From Pseudomonadota bacterium (GTDB lineage Bacteria > Pseudomonadota > Gammaproteobacteria > Burkholderiales > Chitinibacteraceae): 44,974 bases of DNA. Position 1 is the stretch's first letter, and each line of letters begins with the position of its first letter. Under the pieces are notes generated by a model. That model worked only from the letters and a program-made list of their open reading frames with translations. It searched no databases and was not told the DNA's origin. Made by a program: the position numbers and the translations under genes. Positions 32,542 to 41,820 of this stretch are shown here, piece after piece. The DNA lies in the NCBI GenBank assembly GCA_026399755.1, contig JAPLQI010000096.1:1-44974 (forward strand). The letters run 5' to 3'.

Positions 32542-34128
32542 ATGAAAGCCATTTTGCCGGGTTTATCCCGATCAGATACGCCGGAGCGTATTTGCGCGCA
32601 TCGCTATATTATTGCGATGTCGGTTACGCTAGCCTGTGTTTTAGAATTATTAGACACCAGTATTGTGAATGTCGCTGTGCCGCATATGATGGGCAGCCTT
32701 GGTGCAACACTGGATGAAATCACTTGGGTATCCATTGGCTACGTAGTGGCCAATGTAATTGTTTTGCCTATTTCTGGGTTTTTGGCACAATTAATTGGTC
32801 GTAGAAATTACTTTATTTTATCGATTGCCCTGTTTATTTTTTCATCCTTTGCCTGTGGCAATGCCACGACTTTAGGCGGCCTTGTTTTCTGGCGTATTGT
32901 GCAGGGTTTAGGCGGGGGTGGCTTAATTGCCACAGCTCAATCCACCCTATTTGATACCTTCCCCAGCAAGGAAATGGGCACAGCTATGGCTATTTTTGGC
33001 ATGGGCATTATGACAGGCCCAATGCTAGGGCCTACATTAGGTGGCTGGTTAACAGATCAATACTCATGGCCGTGGATTTTTTATATTAACTTGCCCTTAG
33101 GTGGAATTGCACTATTTCTAACCCTGCTTTATATGCCGGAAGCAAAACACCAGCAAACCATCCATAGAATCGACTATATCGGTTTAATTTTAATGGCCGT
33201 TGGTATTGCCACTTTGCAATTACTACTAGAAAGAGGCGAGCGCTTAGAATGGTTTACCTCCGCCGAAATCACCGCCTATGCGCTAGTTAGTTTTTTTTCA
33301 CTCAGCTTATTTATCATCCGTCAGCTGGAAATAAAAAACCCAATTGTTGATTTATCAATCTGTAAAGATCCACAATTCTCTGCTGGCTTAGTGATGACTT
33401 TTTTACTGGGTGCATCACTCTTTTCAACGGTATTTATTTTCCCAGTATATGTACAAAGCTTAATGGGCTATACCGCATGGCAAACAGGGCTGATGATTTT
33501 ACCTTCGGCCATGGCATCAGGTTTGGCCATGCCTATTTCAGCCAAACTGGTTGCACGGGGTGTTTCAGCAAGAGCGCTAATTGCATTAGGCGCCATGCTA
33601 TTTATGTATGGAATGTGGCAACATTATCATTTCACCACCGATTCGGGCATGAATGATTTTCTTTGGCCCATGATTATTCGCGGCCTAGGGCTGGGCATGA
33701 TTTTTATGCCACTCAATGCGCTCACAATGGCCAATATTTTGCCGCAACAAATTCCTAATGCGGCAGGGTTATATAATCTAACCCGTCAATTAGGCGGCAG
33801 CGTCGGCATTGCAGCATCCGCTACTTTATTAGCCCAATTAGGCGATGCCAAACGTGCCGCGCTTAATGAGCATGTAATTGCCAATAGCGCACAAACAATA
33901 GAGCGGATTGCTGGGCTAAAAAGCAGATTGCTATTTATGGGCACACCAGAAACACTCGCCCCAATTAAAGCTCAGGCGCTACTCGCCCAACAAATTGCCA
34001 AGCAGGCACAAATGCTGTCTTTTGCACATTTATTTATGCTTTTTGGCATCGCCATGCTGTGCGTTACGCCGCTTTTGTTTGTCATGAAAAAGCAAACAAT
34101 GAGTGCAGGTAGTGATTTATCGCATTAA
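32542..34128 (+). CDS. emrB: DHA2 family MFS drug exporter, EmrB type
   Basis: This 528-residue inner-membrane drug:proton antiporter has about 14 membrane segments. Motif D1 region LLDTSIVNVAVPHM, motif A SGFLAQLIGRRNYF, and motif C GIMTGPMLGPTLGGWLTD are present. The large final loop and soluble C-terminal part have an amphipathic segment (KAQALLAQQIAKQAQMLSF). The gene pairs with the adaptor upstream as an EmrAB-type unit; substrates are unknown. A bidirectional terminator follows. Confidence 0.94.
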   Translation: MKAILPGLSRSDTPERICAHRYIIAMSVTLACVLELLDTSIVNVAVPHMMGSLGATLDEITWVSIGYVVANVIVLPISGFLAQLIGRRNYFILSIALFIFSSFACGNATTLGGLVFWRIVQGLGGGGLIATAQSTLFDTFPSKEMGTAMAIFGMGIMTGPMLGPTLGGWLTDQYSWPWIFYINLPLGGIALFLTLLYMPEAKHQQTIHRIDYIGLILMAVGIATLQLLLERGERLEWFTSAEITAYALVSFFSLSLFIIRQLEIKNPIVDLSICKDPQFSAGLVMTFLLGASLFSTVFIFPVYVQSLMGYTAWQTGLMILPSAMASGLAMPISAKLVARGVSARALIALGAMLFMYGMWQHYHFTTDSGMNDFLWPMIIRGLGLGMIFMPLNALTMANILPQQIPNAAGLYNLTRQLGGSVGIAASATLLAQLGDAKRAALNEHVIANSAQTIERIAGLKSRLLFMGTPETLAPIKAQALLAQQIAKQAQMLSFAHLFMLFGIAMLCVTPLLFVMKKQTMSAGSDLSH

Positions 34129-34136
34129 TGAGCAAT

Positions 34137-34167
34137 AAAAAAGGCTGATTAAAAATCAGCCTTTTTT
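34137..34167. terminator. Bidirectional terminator between emrB and luxS
   Basis: AAAAAAGGCTGATT and AATCAGCCTTTTTTT form a perfect stem with a two-base loop, with A and T runs at the ends. Confidence 0.92.
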
Positions 34168-34180
34168 TACATCTTCCCAA

Positions 34181-34690
34181 TTAAAGGGACTGTAGCTTTT
34201 CTTCTGATAACGCTAATTCATCATTACGATTTACGCCTATGCCACGAGCTATCACATTCTTAGCAATGCCTTGAGCTTCTTCCAAAGAATGCATTACAAA
34301 CGTGCCGCATTGATATTCGTTTAGCTCTGGAATCTCACTTTGCTCTTTTACCTTTAAAACATCTTCCATTGCCAGCTTCCAAGCGCTTGCAACACGAGCC
34401 TCGCTTGGTGCGCCGCATAAGCTCATATAAAAACCAGTGCGGCAGCCCATAGGCGAGATATCAATAATCTCTACGCCGTCGCCATTCAAATGGTCACGCA
34501 TAAAGCCAGCAAATAAATGCTCAAGGGTATGAATGCCGCGCTCAGAAAGAATTTCTTGATTAGGCACGCTAAAGCGCAAATCAAACACAGTGATCGTATC
34601 TTTGCTTGGGGTCTGCATGGTTTTGGCAACGCGCACCGCAGGGGCCTGCATACGGGTGTGATCAACGGTAAAACTATCTAGTAAGGGCAT
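34181..34690 (-). CDS. luxS: S-ribosylhomocysteine lyase LuxS
   Basis: LuxS cleaves S-ribosylhomocysteine to homocysteine and DPD, the autoinducer-2 precursor. From the ATG at 34690 ([15 protein letters not shown]) it has 169 residues; a 12-residue longer frame lacks support. Metal ligands are H54 and H58 in HTLEH and C128 in YQCGTF. E57 is the general base and C83 in [10 protein letters not shown] the catalytic cysteine. No pfs gene is adjacent. It is transcribed alone, convergent with the efflux operon. Confidence 0.97.
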   Translation of the reverse strand: MPLLDSFTVDHTRMQAPAVRVAKTMQTPSKDTITVFDLRFSVPNQEILSERGIHTLEHLFAGFMRDHLNGDGVEIIDISPMGCRTGFYMSLCGAPSEARVASAWKLAMEDVLKVKEQSEIPELNEYQCGTFVMHSLEEAQGIAKNVIARGIGVNRNDELALSEEKLQSL

Positions 34691-34930
34691 TTTAAGACTC
34701 TCTGCTGTAGCCGCCGCCCCCAAAAAGGGCGCGCCTGTTGGATATGTTTTTCTACCTGAATATTCTGCCTAAAGATGGTATCACGGCGCAATGGCAGAGC
34801 AAGCTTCAATGTTTGTCCAATCATTGATTTCAAAATAACTCAAAAATGCGCTGTGCATCGCATGGCAAGCTTACCCTGCCAAGGGCCCGCCCTTCGCGCT
34901 ATAATTCGCTCTTTTGGTTGAAAGCTTCTA

Positions 34931-35905
34931 ATGACTAGCAATCTGGATCAAGCCCTTGCCCTTCTTAAAGCCGGAGAGCTGGTCGGTATTCCCACTGAAA
35001 CCGTTTACGGCTTAGCAGCGGATGCGGCACAACCACTGGCTGTGGCTAAAATATTTGCCGCCAAAGGCCGCCCTAACGATCACCCTGTGATTGTGCATAT
35101 TGCCGGTAAGGCACAGCTCAACGATTGGGCGATGGATATCCCTGATGATGCTTGGAAACTGGCCGATGCTTTCTGGCCCGGCCCGCTGACGCTGATTCTT
35201 AAAAAACAGCCGCATGTTTCTTATGCCGTAACCGGCGGGCAAGACAGCGTAGGCTTACGCGCCCCCGATCACCCAATTACGCACGAGCTATTGCAGCGTT
35301 TTGGTGGCGGGATTGCCGCCCCATCGGCCAATCAATTTGGCCATGTCAGCCCCACTACCGCACAGCATGTAAGAGATGAATTCAGCACAGAAAGTGTGTC
35401 ACTGATTTTGGATGGTGGCGCTTGTGATGTGGGCGTTGAATCGACGATTATCAGCCTGATCGGCCCGCGCCCCGTTTTGCTGCGCCCCGGAGGAGTCGCC
35501 CGCGAGGCCATTGAGGCCGTGCTTGGCCACGGTGTTGAGCACTTACAAAATGCCAGCAGTGCCAAGATTCGTGCTTCGGGATTATTAGATTCACACTATG
35601 CACCGCGCACCACGCTATTAACCGGCAATCAGGCACAAATGACGGCTGCAGCCCAAGCAAGAGCGGGGCAAAAGCTGGCGGTTTTACATACTCAAGCGCC
35701 AGTCCCACAGGATGACACCACGCTACATATCCTGATGCCAGATAACGCCGATGAATACGCGCAAATGATTTACGCCACCCTGCGCGATTTAGATACTCAG
35801 GGGCTGGATGCTATTTTGCTAGTGCTTCCGCCTGATGAGCCCGCCTGGCTGGCAGTTCACGACAGACTGGGGCGCGCCGCGCATCAAAAAATGAGCCAGG
35901 AGTAA
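34931..35905 (+). CDS. Sua5-type L-threonylcarbamoyladenylate synthase
   Basis: The enzyme makes threonylcarbamoyl-AMP for the t6A modification of tRNA. The 324 residues have an N-terminal YrdC/Sua5 catalytic domain (about 1-200): ELVGIPTETVYGLAADA, AKGRPNDHPVIVHI, WPGPLTLILKK, VGLRAPDHPITHELL and APSANQFGHVSPT. A C-terminal Sua5 domain (about 210-324; SGLLDSHYAPRTTLL onward) distinguishes it from the short YrdC/TsaC form. It ends at a terminator. Confidence 0.95.
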   Translation: MTSNLDQALALLKAGELVGIPTETVYGLAADAAQPLAVAKIFAAKGRPNDHPVIVHIAGKAQLNDWAMDIPDDAWKLADAFWPGPLTLILKKQPHVSYAVTGGQDSVGLRAPDHPITHELLQRFGGGIAAPSANQFGHVSPTTAQHVRDEFSTESVSLILDGGACDVGVESTIISLIGPRPVLLRPGGVAREAIEAVLGHGVEHLQNASSAKIRASGLLDSHYAPRTTLLTGNQAQMTAAAQARAGQKLAVLHTQAPVPQDDTTLHILMPDNADEYAQMIYATLRDLDTQGLDAILLVLPPDEPAWLAVHDRLGRAAHQKMSQE

Positions 35906-35941
35906 ATCCTCCATTCATGCTGCAGTGATTGAGCAAACCCC

Positions 35942-35976
35942 AAAAATCCCCAGCACACCTTGCTGGGGATTTTTTT
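35942..35976 (+). terminator. Intrinsic terminator after the Sua5-type gene
   Basis: AAAAATCCCCAGCA / TGCTGGGGATTTTT stem with a short loop and T-run. Confidence 0.93.
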
Positions 35977-36294
35977 ATCTCAATTTAATTCAAGCAATAC
36001 CACTTCGAAATTTTCAGCCTTGTTTTAATCAAAAAAACACATAATAACTTACGTTTCCCTTATTCAAACCCAAGAAAAAAGCAGTCTGGACCAAAGAGCA
36101 AACCAATCATATTTCCATTTAAAAACAAATAGATACATAAAAAATATCACCATTACAAATAGATAATTTCACGATACTTACCACATCCCATTATCAAAAT
36201 AACAACTTGCTTATATAGCACAAATAGATTGCCGCCTTTCTTCAATACCACTAATATCACCTTACGTAAATAAAACACCCTAAGTGAATTCCTT
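35977..36294. other. AT-rich gene-free stretch upstream of the pilin cluster
   Basis: No credible ORF is seen. It should contain the pilin promoter. I did not find a sigma-54 TGGCAC-N5-TTGC box, which drives pilin genes in several proteobacteria. The ribosome-binding site before the pilin start is weak. Confidence 0.4.
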
Positions 36295-36705
36295 ATGAAC
36301 AGAGGCTTTACACTTATTGAGATGATGATTGTCGTGGCAATCATCGGCATTCTTGCTGCCATCGCCCTTCCAAGCTACCAAGACAGCGTGCGAAAAAGCC
36401 GGCGCAGCGATGCAGTAGTGATGATTGCCAAAATCCAGCAAGCTGAAGAAAAGTGGCGGGCAAATAATACCGCTTACACCAGCGATCTTGGTACAACCGG
36501 GCTCAGGCTAAGCAACAGCAGCGGCGCCGTCACGAGCGACAGTGGGTTTTATGAAGTGAAGGTCAGTCAGCCCACAGGCTCCAGCTATGTCATTACCGCT
36601 AAAGCAGGCAAAACACAAAGCAAAGACACAGGCTGCACAGAATTGGTAATGACCATCAGTAATGGCAATGCAAACGGCTCACCGGCCCAGTGCTGGCAAA
36701 AATAA
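36295..36705 (+). CDS. Type IV pilin, PilE/PilA-like
   Basis: The 136-residue prepilin has a four-residue leader (MNRG) before the F-T-L-I-E motif (cleavage after Gly, E at +5) and the hydrophobic helix [20 protein letters not shown]. The globular part ends in a disulfide-bounded D-region with [15 protein letters not shown] and a final C at SPAQCW. It could be a major or a minor pilin; the single gene with a strong structure fits a pilus subunit. It precedes the minor-pilin cluster. Confidence 0.93.
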   Translation: MNRGFTLIEMMIVVAIIGILAAIALPSYQDSVRKSRRSDAVVMIAKIQQAEEKWRANNTAYTSDLGTTGLRLSNSSGAVTSDSGFYEVKVSQPTGSSYVITAKAGKTQSKDTGCTELVMTISNGNANGSPAQCWQK

Positions 36706-36765
36706 AAAACTCAAAATGTGGCACATCACGACAAGTAAAGCACTCCACCTGCTGAAGGCCTTTCC

Positions 36766-37203
36766 ATGCTCCGCACCCTTTTTGCTTTAAGCATTTTCTT
36801 TTTATCCGGCACCCTGTTGGCATCTGCGGTGTATGTACAAAGAGAAGCCAATGGCAGTGTGACATTTGGTGATGCGGCGTCGATGTCGCCCAAGGCCAAA
36901 GTGCACGTTGTAAAACCCTCTACCGCTACAGGCACACAAGCCTCCAGCCCTGCAACCCCGCCCCCTAATGAAGCACTGACCATATTGAACAAAATGGAGC
37001 AGCGCAATTTAAAAAGCATTGCAGAATCCAGGGAAAAATTAAGCAAGCTTTATAAAAGAGCCGCAGAAGAAAAAAAACCTAATTTGCGTGAAAACCTGCT
37101 GAGCCAGATTCAGGCAGAAACACAGGCAACTGAAATTTATAACGCAAATTTGAATCAGATCAAAAAAAACAAAGACGCACTCAATAAAGAGCAAACTTTA
37201 TAG
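36766..37203 (+). CDS. Secreted coiled-coil protein, DUF4124-like
   Basis: This 145-residue protein has a signal peptide (LFALSIFFLSGTLLASA) and a beta segment (VYVQREANGSVTFGDAA) resembling the DUF4124 start. A Pro/Thr linker and a long charged helical region (about 70-145; MEQRNLKSIAESREKLSKLY) follow. The function is unknown. Its place between pilin genes suggests a pilus-linked periplasmic role, but this is inference. Confidence 0.7.
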   Translation: MLRTLFALSIFFLSGTLLASAVYVQREANGSVTFGDAASMSPKAKVHVVKPSTATGTQASSPATPPPNEALTILNKMEQRNLKSIAESREKLSKLYKRAAEEKKPNLRENLLSQIQAETQATEIYNANLNQIKKNKDALNKEQTL

Positions 37204-37270
37204 TTTTAGCCTTCACCAAAACGATTAAAAATATAAAATATTTAATTAACTCAGCATATTTTAGGCAGTT

Positions 37271-37702
37271 ATGAAAAAGAATGGTTTTACTTTAATAGAA
37301 ATGATGATTGTTGTGGCTATTATCGCCATTCTAGCCTCGATTGCCATTCCCAGTTATCAGCGCTATATCCGTCAGGCGGCAGCAAAATCTGCAGCAGGTG
37401 ATTTAGTTTCTTTATCGCTTTATTTTGAACAAAAACTACAGCGCAGATTAAGTTACGAATTCACCGACGCCGATGGCAAGGTCATTGACGAGCTGACCAC
37501 CAATACAACGGAAGCCACTAAGGCATTAGTCACCGGCTGGCAGCCCTCTCAACCCGCTTTTACTTACAAAACAAGTATTGCGGATGACAGAAACAGTTAC
37601 AGCCTTACCGCCATCAGCACCAAATTCACCTGCACACTCAAGCTGACTTCCGCTACCGCCGGAACCGCAACAGGAGCCGATTGTGGATTCACAAGCTGGT
37701 AA
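37271..37702 (+). CDS. Type IV pilin-like protein (PilE group)
   Basis: The 143-residue prepilin has a five-residue leader (MKKNG) before [28 protein letters not shown]. The globular part has two Cys (FTCTLKL and GADCGF) that may pair near the C-terminus. It is closer to the PilE/ComP minor-pilin type than to FimT. The next gene overlaps its 3' end by 20 bases. Confidence 0.92.
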   Translation: MKKNGFTLIEMMIVVAIIAILASIAIPSYQRYIRQAAAKSAAGDLVSLSLYFEQKLQRRLSYEFTDADGKVIDELTTNTTEATKALVTGWQPSQPAFTYKTSIADDRNSYSLTAISTKFTCTLKLTSATAGTATGADCGFTSW

Positions 37703-38132
37703 GCAAGTAGGCTTCAGCCTGATCGAGCTAATGGTGACCATGGTGATTTTTGTCATGCTGACGCTTGCAACCGTTTCGCTTGGCTCCTCCTGGCTGGTCT
37801 CTAGTGATTTGCAAAAGTCAGAAAGCGTTTTAAAAATGGCACACTCCAAAGCCAAAGCACTGGCCATCAGAAACGCCAACGGCACAGCAGCTGGCTTGCA
37901 AATCACCGGGCAAAAAGTCTTTATCTGCGCTGGTAATGTGGCAGGTGGCAGCTGCACGGCCAGCAACGCAATCTGGTCGGCGGCTTTTGCAAAAAATGCC
38001 GCGGTCAGCATCAGCGACAGCGCAAGCAGCGATATCACCACCATACAGCTAGACAGAACAGGTCTTGCCGACAGAGCGCTGACCTACACCATTACAGAAA
38101 AAGGCGATCGCATTGATGGCAAGCTTGTATAA
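37683..38132 (+). CDS. Minor pilin, GspH/FimT-like
   Basis: This 149-residue protein has a GTG start. A ten-residue leader ([10 protein letters not shown]) precedes [22 protein letters not shown], with normal E at +5. The rest is a beta-rich GspH-type domain with [24 protein letters not shown] and a possible disulfide ([12 protein letters not shown]). It overlaps both the preceding and the following genes, so the cluster is translated by coupling. Confidence 0.9.
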   Translation: MDSQAGKQVGFSLIELMVTMVIFVMLTLATVSLGSSWLVSSDLQKSESVLKMAHSKAKALAIRNANGTAAGLQITGQKVFICAGNVAGGSCTASNAIWSAAFAKNAAVSISDSASSDITTIQLDRTGLADRALTYTITEKGDRIDGKLV

Positions 38133-38526
38133 ACAAAAAGGCGACGCCATGATCGAGGCACTGGTATCCATTGTGCTGCTCGGCGTGATTATGATTGGGC
38201 TGACATTTTTAGTGGCCAAAACAGCCGTGGCACAAAAAACCACCTCAGTGCAAAACATGGCCTTGTTTGCCTTGCGCTCAGCCGCACAAACACAGGGCGT
38301 CAGTGCTTTATGTGCCGCTGCCAGCCCTTCGGTTTCGGTCGCGAATAAAAATGTGGCACTAACTGCCCAATGCCAGCGCAATGCATTTACTGCGACGGTT
38401 GCAGGGCAAACGATTAATATCCCTGCGGCTGCCAATTCGCCGATTACAGCCTCTGTTCTGACCACCAAACAAGATGAAACAAATGCGAAACTGATTGGGG
38501 GCGATGGTGTTATTTCGCTCAATTAA
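38116..38526 (+). CDS. Minor pilin, PilV-like
   Basis: This 136-residue protein has a nine-residue leader (MASLYKQKG) followed by D-A-M-I-E: the Phe at +1 is replaced by Asp but E at +5 is kept. The hydrophobic helix is LVSIVLLGVIMIGLTFLVAK. The globular part is short, with LCAAASPSVSVANKNVALTAQCQRN. A TTG at 38113 would add one residue. It overlaps both neighbours. Confidence 0.88.
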   Translation: MASLYKQKGDAMIEALVSIVLLGVIMIGLTFLVAKTAVAQKTTSVQNMALFALRSAAQTQGVSALCAAASPSVSVANKNVALTAQCQRNAFTATVAGQTINIPAAANSPITASVLTTKQDETNAKLIGGDGVISLN

Positions 38527-39148
38527 ATCGCAAAGCGGGGTTTCTTTAATCAGCATGCTGGTCGGCATTACCATCTCGCTGATTACAGCCCTGGCCATGC
38601 TGACCCTGTTTCGCCATTCAATCAGAATTACGGCAGACACCACCCAAATCAGCAAACAAGACGCTGAAAGAACCAGCGCCATGACCATTGCGCCCATTTT
38701 GCTGCAAGACGCCGGCTTTGGTATTAACAACGCCAGTGTCAGTGACAATATTATTGCGCTTAAAGGGGCGACTTTCTCTGCGGCCAGCAAACTCAGCGGC
38801 ACGGTTACAGCCAGTGGCGAAACGGCCAATGCCCTAGTCTGGCGACGTAATCTGGGAACAAATTTTGAATGCTCAGCCCTGTTTGCTGCGCCCGACAAAG
38901 GCCTGATGCTGCTTGGCCCCATCAACTGCACAGGCCTCACCGCATGGTCAACGGCCAGCTGGGCTTCCGCCAAGCCGCTTGCCAGCCTTGGCACTTTTAA
39001 TTTTGTGCTGAGCAATACTGCGGGCACATGCAGCCAGTTTGGCTATGCCAGCCCAGGCAAAGCCACCGTCACCATTCAATCAAACAATGCAATCGGGCAG
39101 CTTGTCAGCTCGCAGAGCTGCTTATCCAATCTGGTGGTTTCCCCATGA
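38504..39148 (+). CDS. Minor pilin, PilW-like
   Basis: This 214-residue protein begins MVLFRSIKSQSG, then V-S-L-I-S: the +5 glutamate is replaced by Ser. The hydrophobic segment is MLVGITISLITALAMLTLFR. A PilW-type region (DAERTSAMTIAPILLQDAGFGI) follows, then a Cys-containing beta domain. The start overlaps the previous stop, and the stop overlaps the next ATG by four bases. Loss of E5 is known in subunits that cap a pilus or pseudopilus. Confidence 0.85.
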   Translation: MVLFRSIKSQSGVSLISMLVGITISLITALAMLTLFRHSIRITADTTQISKQDAERTSAMTIAPILLQDAGFGINNASVSDNIIALKGATFSAASKLSGTVTASGETANALVWRRNLGTNFECSALFAAPDKGLMLLGPINCTGLTAWSTASWASAKPLASLGTFNFVLSNTAGTCSQFGYASPGKATVTIQSNNAIGQLVSSQSCLSNLVVSP

Positions 39149-41085
39149 AAAACCCGCAAAAAGGCATGGCGACAGTTCTGATCCTTATTTTTGTCGGCCT
39201 GGCACTTGGCGCAAGTGTTTTGGGCTCTAATTACTATGTAAAAGGAATGCAGGAGCAGCAAAACACCTCGCTGGCCGCCACTCAGGCTCAGATGCGGGCA
39301 TGGCAGGGGCTGGATATCGCCCAGACTGTTTTTAACAGCATGACGGCCGCTCAGCTGCAAACACTGGCAACAGCGGCGGCCACCTCACCGCAAAATATCG
39401 CTCTCACCGGCGTGCCCAATATTACTCTGCAAGTCACCAGCGCAGCAGCAGGCCCACCAAGCCAATTTAATATTGTGGTCACCGGTCTGGCAGGCACTAG
39501 CACCAGCCTTGCTTCCAGCTCAAGGCTGGCGGCCAGCATTGTCGTCACCCCAGGCACACCCCCCGCACTCCCATCCAGAGGCGTGGTGATGTTCAATAGT
39601 GATTTGAAGCTGGGCGGTGCCATCAAATTATTTGAAGGTGATGTGCATAATATGGAAATCCGTGTAAACGGCGATGTTGAAACCAGTGGAAATTCAATTA
39701 CTGGCGTTGGCGTTATTCGCTCTACCGGCAATATTACAATCACCTCTGGCAGCAGCTTTGGCTTGCTGCACGCCAATAGCAATATCACGCTCACAGGCAG
39801 TACCAGCTCCAAAGCCATGCTCTCCCGCGGCAATATCTTACTGGACAATAACGGCACCATTCATCATGCCGCCGCCAATGGCAATATCACGGTTAAAAAT
39901 TCGGCAGAAGTGCTCGATCTTTTGGCGGGTGGCGCGCTGGACATCAGTAATGGTGGCGCAAAATTTCAGAGCGGATACCAAACGGCCTATAGCTTTAACC
40001 CTACTACCGATCATTTTGAAATCACCACCCTGCCCCAGTTTGACGTGACCTCAGGCTATACAGGCGCAACGGGCAAACCCAAATTTGACAAAGTAAAACT
40101 GGGCGTAAGTAAACCGGGGGATTGGTTTGATACCAGTATGATCAGCGTTGTGCCGGATTTAATCGTGAATGTGCCCGTTGTCACGCTCACCCCCGACGAT
40201 AGCTTTAATGCCTATGCCTATAAAGATTTAGCCAATTACGCTTTCTATACAGACAGCAAGGGCTATATGAAAGTAAAGGTCAAACGAATCAGCGGCATTG
40301 CCGAAGGCGACTACTTTATTGGCTCTTTTGGCACTAGCCAGAAAGACTATCTTTGTACTGCGGTATCAGGCCCAGTATCCGCAGCTCAATGCACAGGCCG
40401 CGCCCTTGATACACAAAAAACAATTTGTGAGGGTTTTTCAAGCTCAAACACCTGCTTTTCTTATGACAGCAGCCAAAAACTATGGACAATTAATGGCAAA
40501 GGAATTGCACCCGGCGTAGCGTGGTTTGAAGGTAATTTAGCGGTGCAAAATGGTACTTATTACAATACGTTTATCACTACCTTAAATTTTAAAACCACAG
40601 CATCAGCCACAATCTATGCCCCCAATTATGCGGGCTATTCAGGACGGGTTGGCTCGACTACTTATTCACCGCTTGGCTATTGCAATCAAACTTATTACGG
40701 ATTAAATCCAAGCCAGTTTTGTGCTTCAGCCACAAGCTGGAATAGCGATATTGATGGCGGGATTGGTAATTTCTCTACCATGGCAGGCAGCACACTGAAT
40801 GATGTTTACCAGGGCGGCGATATCAGCTTTGCCAATAGCTCTGATATTTATGGCAGCGTTTGGGCGGGCAATTTATATGGCAATACGGGCGACACAAAGA
40901 TACACGGCTATATCACCGCCCTCGCCTTAGGCTCTAAAACAAACAATACCATTCAAAACAGTACCAATATTATTCTGACCAATTTACCTGCCAGCTTTAA
41001 AGCAGACCAAACAGCCTCCACCCCTGGCTCCGGCAGCAATGGCAGCGCATCCAGCTCGGTTGTTCGCTGGGTCAGATATATCTAA
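39145..41085 (+). CDS. PilX-like minor pilin with a large beta-solenoid-like extension
   Basis: This protein has 646 residues from the ATG at 39145; the open frame back to 39028 has no support. The N-terminal leader MKNPQKG precedes MATVLILIFVGLALGASVLG with no E5, as in PilX/GspK. Residues about 150-290 hold a repeated NGDVETSGNSITGVG/IRSTGNITITSG/NGNITVKNSAE pattern typical of a right-handed beta-helix. A Tyr/Ser/Gly-rich region with several Cys (CTGRALDTQKTICEGF, YCNQTYYGLNPSQFC) follows. The extension is much larger than in classic PilX (about 160 residues). It may be a tip adhesin. Confidence 0.8.
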   Translation: MKNPQKGMATVLILIFVGLALGASVLGSNYYVKGMQEQQNTSLAATQAQMRAWQGLDIAQTVFNSMTAAQLQTLATAAATSPQNIALTGVPNITLQVTSAAAGPPSQFNIVVTGLAGTSTSLASSSRLAASIVVTPGTPPALPSRGVVMFNSDLKLGGAIKLFEGDVHNMEIRVNGDVETSGNSITGVGVIRSTGNITITSGSSFGLLHANSNITLTGSTSSKAMLSRGNILLDNNGTIHHAAANGNITVKNSAEVLDLLAGGALDISNGGAKFQSGYQTAYSFNPTTDHFEITTLPQFDVTSGYTGATGKPKFDKVKLGVSKPGDWFDTSMISVVPDLIVNVPVVTLTPDDSFNAYAYKDLANYAFYTDSKGYMKVKVKRISGIAEGDYFIGSFGTSQKDYLCTAVSGPVSAAQCTGRALDTQKTICEGFSSSNTCFSYDSSQKLWTINGKGIAPGVAWFEGNLAVQNGTYYNTFITTLNFKTTASATIYAPNYAGYSGRVGSTTYSPLGYCNQTYYGLNPSQFCASATSWNSDIDGGIGNFSTMAGSTLNDVYQGGDISFANSSDIYGSVWAGNLYGNTGDTKIHGYITALALGSKTNNTIQNSTNIILTNLPASFKADQTASTPGSGSNGSASSSVVRWVRYI

Positions 41086-41094
41086 TCCCCTGCA

Positions 41095-41123
41095 CAGCCC
41101 CGTAAATCTAGTTTACGGGGCTG
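41095..41123 (+). terminator. Hairpin at the end of the first minor-pilin cluster
   Basis: CAGCCCCGTAAA pairs perfectly with TTTACGGGGCTG around TCTAG. There is no T-run, so it may be a weak or factor-assisted terminator. Confidence 0.5.
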
Positions 41124-41295
41124 ATTGACGTTAATTCCTACCCAACCTTTGATCTAACCCAGCGGCAATACTCCTTATTAAAGAGTAGAATCCGCCCCCT
41201 TCGTTAAGCGGCTCCGGTCCGCCACACACCAAGCAATATACGACTGGCATCGCCCAATGCTATACCTCAACAACTGCAGCACAAAAAATTGCCCC

Positions 41296-41820
41296 ATGCG
41301 CAAACACCTCGCTTTTAGCTTAATCGAATTAATGGTCACCCTGATTGTGCTGGGCATTATCCTGAGCATCGCCATCCCCAGCTTTACCGGCATGTTGCAG
41401 CGCTATCGCTTGCAAGCCGCTGTTTTAGAAGCACAAAATGACTGGCTATTTGCCCGCAGCACGGCGGTTAAATTTGGCGGTGCACGCAGCCCCGCTGTTT
41501 TTTATGTGGCTAAACGCACGAACAATCAAAGCTGGTCTTTGCAAATTTGTACTGTTGCTCCTTGCGGTGAAGGCAGCACCCTGCTGCGCCAGCAAAAATC
41601 AGAAGAGCATCGGGGGGTTGAATTAACTTCATTAAGCGATGCATTAAAAGAAAATAAATTCCATAATTACAATGGCCTGCCTGATTTTACGCAGCAGCAG
41701 TTTCTTCAGTTTCAATCCGGAAAATACCAGCTGCAATTACAAATTACCGCAACCGGCTTATCCACCCTATGCCGCCCCAAAGGCAGCATTGTTTTTGGAA
41801 AATATGCGGAATGCATTTAA
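41296..41820 (+). CDS. Minor pilin, GspH/FimT-like
   Basis: This 174-residue protein starts at [26 protein letters not shown] (ATG at 41296); the cleavage site has Ala instead of Gly at -1, which is tolerated in some minor pilins. The rest is the FimT domain (IPSFTGMLQRYRLQAAVLEAQNDWLFARSTAVK) with a final Cys pair (LSTLCRPKG, YAEC). It overlaps the next gene by about 10 bases and starts the second minor-pilin cluster. Confidence 0.9.
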   Translation: MRKHLAFSLIELMVTLIVLGIILSIAIPSFTGMLQRYRLQAAVLEAQNDWLFARSTAVKFGGARSPAVFYVAKRTNNQSWSLQICTVAPCGEGSTLLRQQKSEEHRGVELTSLSDALKENKFHNYNGLPDFTQQQFLQFQSGKYQLQLQITATGLSTLCRPKGSIVFGKYAECI

